Source of the DNA: Pedobacter yonginensis
GTDB taxonomy: Bacteria > Bacteroidota > Bacteroidia > Sphingobacteriales > Sphingobacteriaceae
Assembly (NCBI RefSeq): GCF_003173595.1
Contig: NZ_QGNZ01000001.1
Coordinates: 248,001-312,000 of the forward strand
Direction of reading: 5' to 3'
DNA: 64,000 bases
The notes under the pieces were generated by a model, which saw nothing but the letters and a program-made list of their open reading frames with translations, was not told the DNA's origin and did not search any database. Every line of letters begins with the position of its first letter. Position 1 is the first letter of the stretch. Shown here one piece after another: positions 26,444-36,103 of the stretch. The position numbers and the translations under genes were made by a program.

Positions 26444-27151
26444 ATGAACATAGATTCACAAGAATTCAGAAAATTTGCCGTTAAACATCAGGGTATTGGC
26501 GGTTTACATGTAGATAAATTTATTGCACAGGCGAATTTGTCGCCACAATCGATGACACCTTACATTATTGAAGAACGTCAATTAAATGTGGCTCAAATGG
26601 ATGTTTTTTCAAGATTAATGATGGATCGTATCATCTTTTTGGGTGATGCGATTTACGATCAAAATGCAAATATTATCCAAGCACAATTGCTTTTCTTACA
26701 GTCAACAGATGCGGATAGAGACATCCAAATCTACATCAACTCTCCAGGTGGTTCTGTATATGCAGGTTTAGGTATTTATGATACCATGCAGTACATCCAG
26801 CCAGATGTGGCTACCATCTGTACAGGTATGGCGGCATCAATGGGTGCAGTTTTATTAGTAGCAGGTGCAAAAGGCAAACGTGCCGCGTTACCTCACTCAA
26901 GAGTAATGATTCACCAACCATCAGGAGGTGCGCAAGGTGTAGCATCTGATATGGAAATCAACTTAAGAGAGATGTTAAAATTGAAAAAAGAATTGTACGA
27001 TATTATTTCAGAACACTCTGGTCAAACTTACGACTGGGTAGAGAAAGCTTCAGATCGCGATTACTGGATGACTGCCGATGAGGCAAAAGGATTTGGTATG
27101 GTTGATGAAGTATTATCGAGAAACTCTAAGAAAGATGGCGAAACAAAATAA
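26444..27151 (+). CDS. clpP: ATP-dependent Clp protease proteolytic subunit
   Basis: 235 aa. Serine protease that forms the tetradecameric barrel working with ClpX. The catalytic Ser lies in GMAASMGAVLL, His in HSRVMIHQPSGG, and Asp in the C-terminal third (SDRDYWMTADEA). The start is set at 26444 (MNIDSQEFRKFAVKHQG); an in-frame upstream codon at 26399 would add 15 atypical residues. The 35-residue extension before the core is common in Bacteroidota. The gene overlaps clpX by 17 bp. Confidence 0.95.
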   Translation: MNIDSQEFRKFAVKHQGIGGLHVDKFIAQANLSPQSMTPYIIEERQLNVAQMDVFSRLMMDRIIFLGDAIYDQNANIIQAQLLFLQSTDADRDIQIYINSPGGSVYAGLGIYDTMQYIQPDVATICTGMAASMGAVLLVAGAKGKRAALPHSRVMIHQPSGGAQGVASDMEINLREMLKLKKELYDIISEHSGQTYDWVEKASDRDYWMTADEAKGFGMVDEVLSRNSKKDGETK

Positions 27152-28373
27152 AGAATCCCGTTGCTCATTCTGCCATTCTGGCAAGCATGAAACGCTAATG
27201 CTCATTGAGGGTATGGATGCATTTATCTGCGATAAATGTGTAACACAGGCCAATCAGTTATTAGCGCAAGAACTGGGAACAAAAAGTACCAAAAATATTC
27301 AATCGGCAATTTCGCTGTTGAAACCTCTTGAAATTAAAAATCATTTGGATCAATACGTTATTGGTCAAGACGATGCAAAGAAAGTTTTATCTGTAGCCGT
27401 TTATAATCACTATAAACGCTTAAATCAGAAGATCGACAAAGACGAGGTGGAGATTGAAAAATCTAACATCATGTTGGTTGGGGAAACTGGTACCGGAAAA
27501 ACCCTTTTAGCTAAAACCATTGCTAAAGTTTTGCATGTGCCGTTTTGTATTTGTGATGCAACTGTTTTAACAGAAGCTGGCTACGTTGGAGAAGATGTAG
27601 AAAGCATTTTAACCCGCTTATTGCAAGCGGCAGATTATGATGTAGCTTCCGCAGAACGTGGTATTGTGTACATTGATGAGGTAGATAAGGTGGCGCGTAA
27701 AAGTGACAACCCATCCATTACCCGTGATGTATCAGGAGAAGGTGTACAACAGGCATTACTTAAAATTTTAGAAGGTACGGTAGTGAATGTTCCACCTCAG
27801 GGAGGACGTAAGCATCCAGATCAAAAAATGATTCCAGTAAACACAAACAACATTTTGTTTATTTGTGGTGGAGCTTTTGATGGAATAGAACGAAAAATCG
27901 CCAATCGTTTGCGTACGCAAGCCGTTGGGTATAAGGTTAAAAAGGACGATACCATCTTAGATTTAAAAAACCTGTACAAATACATCACACCTCAGGATTT
28001 AAAGTCATTCGGTTTAATACCAGAGTTAATCGGTCGTATTCCAGTACTCTCTCACCTAAACCCTTTAGATAGAGAAACGCTGAGGAATATTTTAACGGCA
28101 CCTAAAAATTCGTTGATTAAACAATACGAAAAGCTTTTTGCTTACGAAGATGTTAACTTGATATTCGAAGATGATGTATTGGATTTCATTGTAGATAAAG
28201 CAATGGAATATAAACTTGGCGCAAGGGGATTGAGATCGATTTGTGAAGCCATTATGTTGGATGCGATGTTCGACATCCCTACACAAACCGACGTGAAGGA
28301 ATTGCACATCAATCTGGATTATGCAGTGGAAAAATTTGAAAAGGCCGACTTTAAAAAGTTGCAGGCCGCATAA
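27135..28373 (+). CDS. clpX: Clp protease ATP-binding subunit ClpX
   Basis: 412 aa, full length. The N-terminal C4 zinc finger (C10, C13, C32, C35: RCSFC...ICDKC) binds substrates and adaptors; the AAA+ domain has Walker A GETGTGKT, Walker B VYIDEVDK and sensor regions. It unfolds proteins and feeds them to ClpP. The start at 27135 ([10 protein letters not shown]) lies inside the end of clpP, so the two are translationally coupled. Confidence 0.97.
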   Translation: MAKQNKESRCSFCHSGKHETLMLIEGMDAFICDKCVTQANQLLAQELGTKSTKNIQSAISLLKPLEIKNHLDQYVIGQDDAKKVLSVAVYNHYKRLNQKIDKDEVEIEKSNIMLVGETGTGKTLLAKTIAKVLHVPFCICDATVLTEAGYVGEDVESILTRLLQAADYDVASAERGIVYIDEVDKVARKSDNPSITRDVSGEGVQQALLKILEGTVVNVPPQGGRKHPDQKMIPVNTNNILFICGGAFDGIERKIANRLRTQAVGYKVKKDDTILDLKNLYKYITPQDLKSFGLIPELIGRIPVLSHLNPLDRETLRNILTAPKNSLIKQYEKLFAYEDVNLIFEDDVLDFIVDKAMEYKLGARGLRSICEAIMLDAMFDIPTQTDVKELHINLDYAVEKFEKADFKKLQAA

Positions 28374-28380
28374 AAAAATC

Positions 28381-28414
28381 AAATCCCCTCGCGAAAATCG
28401 AGGGGATTTTTTTT
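28381..28414 (+). terminator. Intrinsic terminator after clpX
   Basis: An 11-bp stem (AAATCCCCTCG/CGAGGGGATTT) followed by T5-T8. Confidence 0.9.
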
Positions 28415-28509
28415 AAATTGTAAAATTGGCAGTCGTTATTTTTTTAATGAGGCCATTTTTTTGTAAAATACGCCTGGTGCATTATTGCTGGGCGCTAAAT
28501 TATTATAAT

Positions 28510-29373
28510 ATGAATGAAGAAAAAGACGTAAAAAAAGACGAGAGCATTGTAGAGAAATCAAAGAAAATAAAAGAAGTAGAAAGTCCTGTCAAATCAGGCT
28601 TAAAATCGAAAGAGGATATAGTAAAAAATTGGTTGCCCCGATATACTGGCAGGCCCCTAGATCAGTTTGGCGATTATATCTTATTAACCAATTTCAGTAA
28701 GTATGTGAGCATGTTTTCTGAATGGAATGACAATGCCCCAATTATGGGTTTAGATAAGCCCATGCAAAGCGTTACGGCAAATGGTATAACCATCATCAAC
28801 TTTGGTATGGGAAGCCCGCTTGCCGCTACTATGATGGATTTGCTTACTGCCATTAAACCGAAGGCTGTATTATTCTTGGGTAAGTGCGGGGGGTTGAAAA
28901 AGAAAAATCTTTTGGGCGACTTGATTTTGCCTATTGCCGCCATTAGAGGAGAAGGAACATCAAATGATTACCTTCCGGCAGAAGTGCCTGCATTGCCAGC
29001 ATTTGCTTTGCAGAAAGCAATTTCTACAACCATACGAGATCATGGCAGAGATTACTGGACTGGAACCTGTTACACCACCAACCGCAGGGTTTGGGAGCAC
29101 GACAAAGAATTTAAAAAGTACTTAAAAACATTAAGGGCAATGGCAGTTGATATGGAAACGGCAACCATTTTTACCACCGCTTTTGCTAATAAAATTCCAG
29201 CTGGTGCATTGCTTTTGGTTTCCGATCAACCGATGATACCTGAAGGCGTTAAAACGGCAGAAAGTGATAGCACCGTAACCGAGAAATATGTGGAAACCCA
29301 TTTAAGAATAGGTATCGATTCGCTTAAACAATTAATTAATAATGGATTAACCGTAAAGCACTTGTTGTTTTAA
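28510..29373 (+). CDS. amn: AMP nucleosidase (short, Bacteroidota type)
   Basis: 287 aa. A Lys/Glu-rich N-terminal segment is followed by NWLPRYTGRPL and a nucleoside-phosphorylase fold (GTSNDYLP, AVDMETATIF, LLVSDQPM), matching the short AMP nucleosidases of Bacteroidota. It splits AMP into adenine and ribose-5-phosphate. The start is put at ATG 28510 (MNEEKDVKKDE), skipping an upstream hydrophobic frame that runs through the leader. It ends at a terminator shared with rpoD. Confidence 0.85.
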   Translation: MNEEKDVKKDESIVEKSKKIKEVESPVKSGLKSKEDIVKNWLPRYTGRPLDQFGDYILLTNFSKYVSMFSEWNDNAPIMGLDKPMQSVTANGITIINFGMGSPLAATMMDLLTAIKPKAVLFLGKCGGLKKKNLLGDLILPIAAIRGEGTSNDYLPAEVPALPAFALQKAISTTIRDHGRDYWTGTCYTTNRRVWEHDKEFKKYLKTLRAMAVDMETATIFTTAFANKIPAGALLLVSDQPMIPEGVKTAESDSTVTEKYVETHLRIGIDSLKQLINNGLTVKHLLF

Positions 29374-29422
29374 AATCTATTAAATATCAAATTAGGAGAT
29401 TGAATGTCAGTCGTCCACAAAA

Positions 29423-29448
29423 AAAAGACCAGCGATTGCTGGTCTTTT
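29423..29448. terminator. Bidirectional terminator between amn and rpoD
   Basis: AAAAGACCAGC and GCTGGTCTTTT form an 11-bp stem around GATT. A-rich on the left and T-rich on the right, it can serve both converging genes. Confidence 0.85.
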
Positions 29449-29475
29449 CTATTTTTAAATAAATGTTTTTATTTA

Positions 29476-30336
29476 TTATCCTAAATAAGATTTTAAGATT
29501 TTGCTTCTGGAAGTATGACGTAAGCGTTGTAGCGCTTTATCTTTAATCTGCCTAACACGCTCGCGGGTTAGGTTAAATTTCTCGCCAATTTCTTCTAAAG
29601 ATAGTGGGTGGTTAGACCCTAAACCAAAGAATAAAACGATAATTTCTCTTTCTCTTTCAGTAAGGGTAGATAAAGAACGTTTAATTTCTTCTGATAATGA
29701 CTCGTTGATTAAAGAGCTATCGGTGTTAGGCTCGTGATTTTCCAATACATCTAACAATGTATTTTCTTCACCTTGAACAAATGGTGCATCCATTGACACG
29801 TGTCTGCCAGAGTTACTTAAAGTGTCAGAGATTTTATCAACTGTGGTTTCTAAAATGTCTGCTAATTCTTCTGGAGATGGCTCACGTTCATATTCTTGCT
29901 CTAATTTAGAGAAAGCCTTGCTAATTTTACTTAGCGAGCCTACCTGGTTTAAAGGTAAACGTACAATACGACTTTGTTCTGCGATGGCCTGCAAAATGGA
30001 TTGACGAATCCACCAAACAGCATAAGAAATAAATTTGAAACCTTTAGTCTCATCAAAACGCTTTGCAGCCTTAATCAAACCTAAGTTTCCTTCGTTAATT
30101 AAATCACCTAAAGTTAAACCTTGATTTTGATATTGCTTTGCAACTGAAACAACGAAACGTAAATTGGTTTTGGTAAGTCGCTCTAAAGCAGCTTGATCAC
30201 CCTCACGAATCTTCCTTGCTAAAATTACTTCCTCTTCTGCTGTTATTAAATCTACTTTACCAATTTCGTGCAAGTACTTGTCTAACGATTGACTTTCACG
30301 GTTGGTAATGGATTGCGTTATCTTGAGTTGTCTCAT
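29476..30336 (-). CDS. rpoD: Primary RNA polymerase sigma factor
   Basis: 286 aa, the short primary sigma of Bacteroidota lacking the long region 1.1. Region 1.2 is [15 protein letters not shown]; region 2 has [30 protein letters not shown] and [13 protein letters not shown]; region 3 has RLPLNQV; region 4 has [14 protein letters not shown] and an HTH ending [10 protein letters not shown]. This sigma reads the TAnnTTTG promoters seen through the window. Its own promoter (30371-30378) shows the same element. Confidence 0.96.
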   Translation of the reverse strand: MRQLKITQSITNRESQSLDKYLHEIGKVDLITAEEEVILARKIREGDQAALERLTKTNLRFVVSVAKQYQNQGLTLGDLINEGNLGLIKAAKRFDETKGFKFISYAVWWIRQSILQAIAEQSRIVRLPLNQVGSLSKISKAFSKLEQEYEREPSPEELADILETTVDKISDTLSNSGRHVSMDAPFVQGEENTLLDVLENHEPNTDSSLINESLSEEIKRSLSTLTEREREIIVLFFGLGSNHPLSLEEIGEKFNLTRERVRQIKDKALQRLRHTSRSKILKSYLG

Positions 30337-30370
30337 TTATACGTGTTGTGCTCTTAAAATTATTGAGTGT

Positions 30371-30378
30371 GCAAAGCT
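30371..30378 (-). promoter_or_regulatory. -7 element of rpoD
   Basis: On the minus strand TAGCTTTG matches TAnnTTTG; 34 nt before the start codon. Confidence 0.6.
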
Positions 30379-30521
30379 ACGAAATTGTATAGCAATTTAA
30401 AAGGATAAAATACTGAAAATGTAGGTGTTTGCACATGTATTATACAGTTTTACTTACAACAAAAATCATTCCAATAAAGTTTTTGTCACTATTGTTAGGG
30501 CTTGAGACTGATTAATTGATT

Positions 30522-30562
30522 ATCAAGATATATTTATTGAAATTCAATAAATATATCTTGAT
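30522..30562. repeat. 41-bp perfect palindrome (20-bp arms, one central base)
   Basis: Arms 30522-30541 and 30543-30562 are exact reverse complements around A30542. The sequence is AT-rich. It sits in the 500-bp gap between the rpoD promoter and the HTH gene at 30839, with no converging genes to terminate. It could be an operator, a cruciform-forming site or a mobile-element relic. Confidence 0.9.
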
Positions 30563-30838
30563 TTATAATAAATAAATTTTTATGTTTAGTCTTTAAATTC
30601 TTGAAGTAATATGACGTTTACTTTAATTGAAACCGGAAAGGCGGAGGAGTGGAAGACGGCCAGATTTGAAAGCGGACAAGCTAAAGGGTGAGCATGATAA
30701 CGGCGTTAACCTTGAAACGTGTGGATTTTACGCCTCACTATGCTATTTCGGCTCGAGCCTTTCTGCTTTTGTATTTTCAACTTGGTTTTTCATTTTTCGT
30801 TTTTCAGCTTTAATTATTTCATCAAAACTTTTCGCATT
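30563..30838. other. Intergenic stretch before the HTH gene
   Basis: No convincing gene. A frame with hydrophobic stretches (30627-30860) starts at a TTG and overlaps the HTH gene; it is probably chance. Confidence 0.4.
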
Positions 30839-31045
30839 ATGCCCATTATTACAAACTTAGATGTTATGCTTGCCCGTAGAAAAATGTCGTTAACCGAACT
30901 TAGTGAGCGTGTTGGGATTACAATGTCTAATCTTTCTATACTGAAGAGGGGCAAGGCCAAGGCAATCCGATTGGAATCATTAGATTCGATTTGTAAGGCA
31001 TTGGATTGTCAGCCTGGTGATCTTTTCGAATTTAAATCGGAATAG
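30839..31045 (+). CDS. Small Cro/CI-type HTH regulator (YozG-like)
   Basis: 68 aa, almost entirely an Xre-family helix-turn-helix: LDVMLARRKMSLTELSERVG, the recognition helix around MSNLSILKRGKAKAI and the ending LDSICKALDCQPGDLFEF. Proteins of this size (YozG type) often pair with a DUF2975 membrane protein; I see none next to it. The start at 30839 gives the usual short N-terminus. A long palindrome lies about 280 bp upstream and might be its operator, but this is only a guess. Confidence 0.85.
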   Translation: MPIITNLDVMLARRKMSLTELSERVGITMSNLSILKRGKAKAIRLESLDSICKALDCQPGDLFEFKSE

Positions 31046-31129
31046 TCCCTTATCGCTAGGGAACTGAAATTGCTACACAGAGTTTCCCTTTTTTAGCGCC
31101 TTGCCAAGATGCACCTTGCCCTTGTTGGC

Positions 31130-31252
31130 TAAACCTGATTAAACGGAAATCCTTTTTGTTTAACCGCACGTGGTTCGGTTTGCAGTGCCTAAACAAAAAG
31201 ATTGGAGTGAAAGCAGGGCTGTAGGTACCGAAGCACACTGAACCCTGCTTTT
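31130..31252 (+). repeat. REP-like element, diverged copy
   Basis: It starts AACCTGATTAAACGGAAA and continues with an 11-bp inverted repeat (CTTTTTGTTTA/TAAACAAAAAG), then ATTGGAGTGAAAGCAGGG. Order and flanks match the other REP-like elements; the stem sequence is entirely different. A further stem (GAAAGCAGGG with CCCTGCTTTTC) follows. Confidence 0.65.
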
Positions 31253-31284
31253 CTAATAATTAATGGTAATAGCATTCGTTTTTA

Positions 31285-31320
31285 AACAAAAAAACCTTCC
31301 AGTTCGCACTGAAAGGTTTT
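31285..31320 (-). terminator. Intrinsic terminator of sucC
   Basis: On the minus strand AAAACCTTTCAGT and ACTGGAAGGTTTT form a stem with one mismatch and lead into T7. 36 nt beyond the sucC stop. Confidence 0.8.
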
Positions 31321-31355
31321 GATGTTATATTTTGCTTTTAAGCTGTTGCCTAAAA

Positions 31356-32555
31356 TTATTCTTGTTCGGCTAAAACTTTGGTTACTAAATCTGCTGCTTC
31401 TTTTAAAGCGATAGCAGAATAAACCTTAAGACCAGATTCGTCAATTAATTTTTTAGCTTCTACAGCATTTGTACCTTGTAAACGGCAGATAATTGGAACT
31501 GGAATGTCGCCAATTTCCTGGTAAGCATCGATAACACCTTGTGCTACACGATCGCAACGCACAATACCACCAAAAATGTTAATCAGTATGGCTTTAACAT
31601 TTTTATCTTTCAAGATGATGTTGAATGCGGCTTTAACGGTTTGAGCGTTTGCAGTTCCACCAACATCTAAGAAGTTAGCAGGCTCGCCACCGGCTAATTT
31701 AATGATATCCATTGTGGCCATTGCCAAACCAGCTCCATTAACCATACAGCCTACGTTACCATCAAGGTTAACAAAGTTTAAATTACTTGCGCTTGCTTCA
31801 ACTTCCATCGGATCTTCTTCCATTGTATCACGCATGGCCGCGTAATCGGCATGGCGGAACAAAGCATTTTCATCTAAATCAACTTTTGCATCAACGGCGA
31901 TAATTTTATCATCACTTGTTTTTAACACAGGGTTAATTTCGAACATTGAAGAATCGGTAGCATCATAGGCTTTATATAAAGCGCTAACAAATTTAACCAT
32001 TTCTTTATGTGCTACACCGCTAAGACCTAATTGGAAAGCGATTTTGCGGGCCTGAAAACCTTGTAAACCAACTTTAGGATCGATTTCTTCTTTGAAAATT
32101 AAATGTGGTGTGTGTTCAGCAACTTCTTCGATATCCATACCACCTTCGGTACTGTACATAATAATGTTGCGACCTTTTGCACGATCTAACAATACTGAAA
32201 TGTAGAATTCTTTGGTTTCTGAAGCACCTGGATAATAAACATCCTGAGCAACTAAAACCTTACTCACTAATTTGCCTTCTGCTCCGGTTTGAGGTGTAAC
32301 CAACTGCATGCCAATGATATCGGTTGCACGTTGTTTAACTTCATCAAGGTTTTTGGCTAACTTAACACCACCACCTTTACCGCGACCACCTGCGTGAATT
32401 TGCGCTTTAATTACAACCCAATCAGAGTTGTAATCAGTTTTAAGTTGCTTAGCAGCCTCAACAGCTTGCTCAGGAGTATCGGCTACAATTCCTTCTTGAA
32501 TGTTAACACCGAAACTTTTTAATATTTGTTTACCCTGGTATTCGTGAATATTCAT
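31356..32555 (-). CDS. sucC: Succinyl-CoA synthetase beta subunit
   Basis: 399 aa. ATP-grasp N-terminal domain (MNIHEYQGKQIL, IKAQIHAGGRGKGGGVK) and a CoA-ligase domain (NIFGGIVRCDRVAQGV, RLQGTNAVEAKKL). It makes ATP or GTP from succinyl-CoA in the TCA cycle together with SucD, which is not adjacent here, as is usual in Bacteroidota. The start and length agree with the family. Confidence 0.96.
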   Translation of the reverse strand: MNIHEYQGKQILKSFGVNIQEGIVADTPEQAVEAAKQLKTDYNSDWVVIKAQIHAGGRGKGGGVKLAKNLDEVKQRATDIIGMQLVTPQTGAEGKLVSKVLVAQDVYYPGASETKEFYISVLLDRAKGRNIIMYSTEGGMDIEEVAEHTPHLIFKEEIDPKVGLQGFQARKIAFQLGLSGVAHKEMVKFVSALYKAYDATDSSMFEINPVLKTSDDKIIAVDAKVDLDENALFRHADYAAMRDTMEEDPMEVEASASNLNFVNLDGNVGCMVNGAGLAMATMDIIKLAGGEPANFLDVGGTANAQTVKAAFNIILKDKNVKAILINIFGGIVRCDRVAQGVIDAYQEIGDIPVPIICRLQGTNAVEAKKLIDESGLKVYSAIALKEAADLVTKVLAEQE

Positions 32556-32572
32556 TTGCTACAAAATTTGCC

Positions 32573-32580
32573 CAAAGCTA
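32573..32580 (-). promoter_or_regulatory. -7 element of sucC
   Basis: TAGCTTTG on the minus strand, 17 nt before the ATG at 32555. Confidence 0.6.
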
Positions 32581-32831
32581 CAATTTCAAACCCTTTAAAC
32601 AAATAGCTACTGCCGATTTTTTCGAGAAAATGAACCTTTTGTGTTAATCGGGAAATATGGCCTTGCTAAGGCACAATGTTTTTTAATTGTGGTGCTTAAA
32701 ATCTGGTGTAAGTTGCGAGAGAAACTGATCAACACCTTAAAATTTTTTACTCATGTGAGACTATTTTCTCTGTGATTCTTATCCTCGAATTGGGCTTTGT
32801 AATGGTTTTAACCATTCATAACAAACGGATT

Positions 32832-33119
32832 TTAGAAGATGCCAACCGCCAATTCTGCCCAGATTAGAAATAGTGCCAATAAAATTCCGAGCAGCATCAG
32901 TGTTCTCAAAACACCGATTTGCATATTTCTAATAATCAGCTCTATCGCAAATCCTGTACTCAACAACAAGATGCCAGCGGTACAGAAATCAGACAGTGTC
33001 CATTTTACTTCCTCGGTAAACTGCATAGCAATTAAGGGTATGCTTAAAACCAAGGCAGTTGCTATCAAAATGAATGCAATTCTTTGTTTTGTGGTGCTTA
33101 GTAATCCTTTATCTTTCAT
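32832..33119 (-). CDS. Small membrane protein, three helices
   Basis: 95 aa with three hydrophobic segments (residues ~15-32, 45-62, 70-90). A short charged N-terminus (KDKGLLSTTKQR) suggests the N-terminus is inside. No known motif. It resembles small unnamed membrane proteins frequent in this phylum. It is probably monocistronic. Confidence 0.7.
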   Translation of the reverse strand: MKDKGLLSTTKQRIAFILIATALVLSIPLIAMQFTEEVKWTLSDFCTAGILLLSTGFAIELIIRNMQIGVLRTLMLLGILLALFLIWAELAVGIF

Positions 33120-33247
33120 GGTATTTTAAATGATTAAATGGTTAAAATGCTTGCCCCCTCATTCCCAACACGGAGGGCATTGGGGGTTGGCTAAATGATA
33201 GAAGGTTCGGACAAGGGGAGAGTGGTCATTTGTAAAAAAGATTATCC

Positions 33248-33865
33248 TTACTCTATTTTATCATTGATTCCGAAACATTGGGGTCCAACAGCACCACCCC
33301 CGTACTCTAACGCTACGAAGTCATTGTAAAGGATGTGTGTGCAACCATCGTTGTATTCCTTTTTTTGATCCTCACTCATGGGTTTATCAAAAATATTGTA
33401 AAAATAAATGCCCAATCCACTTCGTTGATATCCAATTGTAAATGGTTCTGTATTTTTAATAGATATACAATCAGCTTCATCAAGTTTTTCTTTAAGTGTG
33501 TAAATAGTTTGTTTTGTCCAACCTAATTTGGCTAGAAGTGAGTTTGTTTTTTTTGAATCAAGGTCCACGCTCCAATTTTGTGTAATTCCGCTCTTGTCTG
33601 AAATGTGAAAAATGAACAATTCTGAGTTACTTTCGAATTCAATGGTAATCACCTTATCTTTAGGGATAATAGATTTGGCAAATCTCTTTACTTCATAAAT
33701 GGATTTTTTTCTTAATCTATAGTTTTCAATCAGATCTTGTTTATCATAGGTTTGCTCAAATATCGCAAATAGGATTATTATTGAATAAACATAATAACCG
33801 AGAAAGAGCATTAACCCAGTGCCGATAGGTATCAACATCCATTTTAAAATTTTATTTATTTCCAT
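33248..33865 (-). CDS. Unknown membrane-anchored protein
   Basis: 205 aa with one or two N-terminal membrane segments (residues ~10-35) and a soluble domain with mixed strands and helices. Not recognised. Last of five minus-strand genes; 10 bp separate it from the DUF4173-like gene upstream, so it is probably co-transcribed. Confidence 0.7.
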   Translation of the reverse strand: MEINKILKWMLIPIGTGLMLFLGYYVYSIIILFAIFEQTYDKQDLIENYRLRKKSIYEVKRFAKSIIPKDKVITIEFESNSELFIFHISDKSGITQNWSVDLDSKKTNSLLAKLGWTKQTIYTLKEKLDEADCISIKNTEPFTIGYQRSGLGIYFYNIFDKPMSEDQKKEYNDGCTHILYNDFVALEYGGGAVGPQCFGINDKIE

Positions 33866-33875
33866 AATCTGCTCT

Positions 33876-35441
33876 TTATTTGCGATTTAGTCCAAAATAT
33901 TCTGCTGTATTCCAATCTTGCACATTCCACGATACCCAGCTTGCTTCTTTATATCGTTCTTCAAAAAAATCAATTCTTACATCGAGTTTTTGAAGTAGGG
34001 TTTGTTGTAGATTTGAATAAGTAGCTGTTCTGGTTTCTGATTTGTTGTTTGTCGATTGCCCGATTTTGGCCCTGTTTTTATCTAAGAACGGGAGTGTTTT
34101 ATCGGATAGGGAGATGAGATAATCCGCATCGATAGCAATCGAATCTGTTCGACTTAGGTTATACTTTACAATGAAAACATCCCAATTAACGGTGCTGAAC
34201 ATCAGCAACAGGATGAACCAGATTTTACCATTCGTTTGAAAGAGGTAGAATAAGGTTTTTTGCTTGGCAACTTTGATATATACGGTAGATAAGCCGATGA
34301 TGCAAAGTAGGGCAAATACTAAAACTCCAATGCGTTTGTGGGTTAAGCCGTGAAATTCGATGTAGTACCCATCGCGAATTAATACAGAGATAATTAGAAT
34401 GCAGTTTTGGACCATCCAAGCAAATGCCAATGTGCGCAGCGTTTTGCTTTTACTAAAAAAATTTAGGTTGCCTCTAAAAAAGTAGATAATGACCAACATC
34501 GCCATCAAGATGCTGAAAATTAAACTGTTAGTGCCTTGATGGAGTTCGCTAGAAAAGTTTCCTGATGGTTTGTAGCCAAACCAGAGCGTGGTAACGTCAA
34601 TCGTGTTTAACAGCAGAAGCAGTAGGTTTAATGAAATGAAAGAAATTAGGCCGATAATGTATTCGGTTTTCAAGGCAAGTTTTCGATGCAACAAACCTCC
34701 TGTAAAAATTTCTAAAAATTCAAACCAAGCTGTTGTTGTTTTTCCTTTTCGCAACCTAACCAATTGTTCGGTGCATTTAAGCTCTGCTTTCTGAAGGCTT
34801 TTATCAAAAAATGGAATCAACAAACCACTTGTTAGGAGCAAGCCAAAGCAAAAATAGATGATGCGGGCGAAGTCTAAATCTTTAAAAAAGAAATTGATCA
34901 CCTCAGCCAAAGCATTTCCGACATGTGTGAGCATGAGGCTTACGTAATGAGCAAATACCTGACTTGCCGCCGAATATAAGCTAGTAAATATAATGATGAT
35001 GGTGATTGGTATGAGGATATATTTCAACAACTTAAAAAGGGGTTTTAAGCTCAAATTGCCAATTCTAACCGTAGTTAAGTTTTTTATGGCGTTAAAAGGA
35101 ACGGTTACCAATTGTAAAAGGGCTGCTAAAATGGAAACAAAAATGGTTCTAATTTGCTGGTTGTGTGCGATTCCGATAAACGCTAGCAAACTGATATAGT
35201 AACTTACTAGCGTTAAATCAGAATTGTTGATCACAACCAAGAGAGCAGCCAAAAGATGTGCAGATCCATACATTTTTAGCTTCGCAGAATTAATTACTTC
35301 TGGATTAATGAAGGTTGTCATCATTAAGAAGATGCTGTAAATCATAAGGTTAAGTGCTAATCTTTCTTTCCAGAAGAGGAAGTTAAACAGCAGACCGCCG
35401 AGTAGGGTAGCTAAGAGTAAAAAATTAGATTTATTTTTCAT
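33876..35441 (-). CDS. Polytopic membrane protein (DUF4153/DUF4173-like)
   Basis: 521 aa with about 11 membrane helices over residues 5-430 and a soluble C-terminal tail (SRTDSIAIDADYLISLSDKTLPFL) that resembles the end of DUF4153/DUF4173 proteins. The function of these families is unknown. It follows the gene at 35446 after 4 bp. A gene of this sort next to a winged-helix regulator and small membrane proteins suggests a stress- or envelope-related module. Confidence 0.75.
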   Translation of the reverse strand: MKNKSNFLLLATLLGGLLFNFLFWKERLALNLMIYSIFLMMTTFINPEVINSAKLKMYGSAHLLAALLVVINNSDLTLVSYYISLLAFIGIAHNQQIRTIFVSILAALLQLVTVPFNAIKNLTTVRIGNLSLKPLFKLLKYILIPITIIIIFTSLYSAASQVFAHYVSLMLTHVGNALAEVINFFFKDLDFARIIYFCFGLLLTSGLLIPFFDKSLQKAELKCTEQLVRLRKGKTTTAWFEFLEIFTGGLLHRKLALKTEYIIGLISFISLNLLLLLLNTIDVTTLWFGYKPSGNFSSELHQGTNSLIFSILMAMLVIIYFFRGNLNFFSKSKTLRTLAFAWMVQNCILIISVLIRDGYYIEFHGLTHKRIGVLVFALLCIIGLSTVYIKVAKQKTLFYLFQTNGKIWFILLLMFSTVNWDVFIVKYNLSRTDSIAIDADYLISLSDKTLPFLDKNRAKIGQSTNNKSETRTATYSNLQQTLLQKLDVRIDFFEERYKEASWVSWNVQDWNTAEYFGLNRK

Positions 35442-35445
35442 TTTA

Positions 35446-35757
35446 TTAAAATTGAGATAGGGTTATCAGATAAAAACAGGCGCAAAATGCTGGGATATTG
35501 GCTAGGGAAATTAATATCGTGAGCAAAATCTCTTGCCTTTGATCTCGATGTAGGACGAGGCTTAATAGCAACATCAACAATACGAGTGTATTAGAAACAA
35601 AAGCCAATCCACTGTATAATAAGCCAACACCGATTAAGAAACCTTCTTTAGTTAATAGAAATAGAAGCGTTAGTACAATGCCAATTATAAACGAGTAAAG
35701 AGAAAGCTTCTTAGCAAAGCTAGTGATGTAAAGCGGGTAATCATTTTGTGTTTCCAT
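35446..35757 (-). CDS. Small membrane protein, three helices
   Basis: 103 aa. A short polar N-terminus (METQNDYPLYI) is followed by three hydrophobic segments. The start is set at ATG 35757; an upstream in-frame TTG (35781) would add eight residues. Unknown family. Tightly linked to the genes on both sides. Confidence 0.7.
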   Translation of the reverse strand: METQNDYPLYITSFAKKLSLYSFIIGIVLTLLFLLTKEGFLIGVGLLYSGLAFVSNTLVLLMLLLSLVLHRDQRQEILLTILISLANIPAFCACFYLITLSQF

Positions 35758-35804
35758 AATTAAAAGTGCTTTGTAATTCAAAGTAAATAGTTAAAAAAAA
35801 GAGT

Positions 35805-36101
35805 TTAAAGTTTTTTGATCATTTTTTCAAGTGCATCTAAATGCGCCTTAAATGCTTGCTTGCCTAAAGGGGTAATGGAGTAGGTGGTGCTGGTTTTTCT
35901 TCCGATAAAACCCTTATGTACTTTTATAAATTCTGCTTGTTCCAAGGTATTTAAGTGCGAAGCTAAATTGCCATCTGTAAGTTCTAGCATTTGCTTTAAA
36001 TCGTTGAAGCCAATTTCGTTGTTTACCACGAGCATAGACATTACGCCCAAGCGGATTCGGCTATCGAATAATTTATTTAAATCTGCGATGGGGTTCTTCA
36101 T
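35805..36101 (-). CDS. Winged-helix transcriptional regulator
   Basis: 98 aa. A MarR/ArsR-like winged helix of the short type: LFDSRIRLGVMSMLV, GFNDLKQMLELTDGNLASHLNTLEQ (recognition region) and the wing GFIGRKTSTTYSITPLG. Such regulators usually control their own operon. Two bp follow the gene at 36104, so the regulator is co-transcribed with the membrane proteins around it. Confidence 0.88.
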   Translation of the reverse strand: MKNPIADLNKLFDSRIRLGVMSMLVVNNEIGFNDLKQMLELTDGNLASHLNTLEQAEFIKVHKGFIGRKTSTTYSITPLGKQAFKAHLDALEKMIKKL

Positions 36102-36103
36102 TT

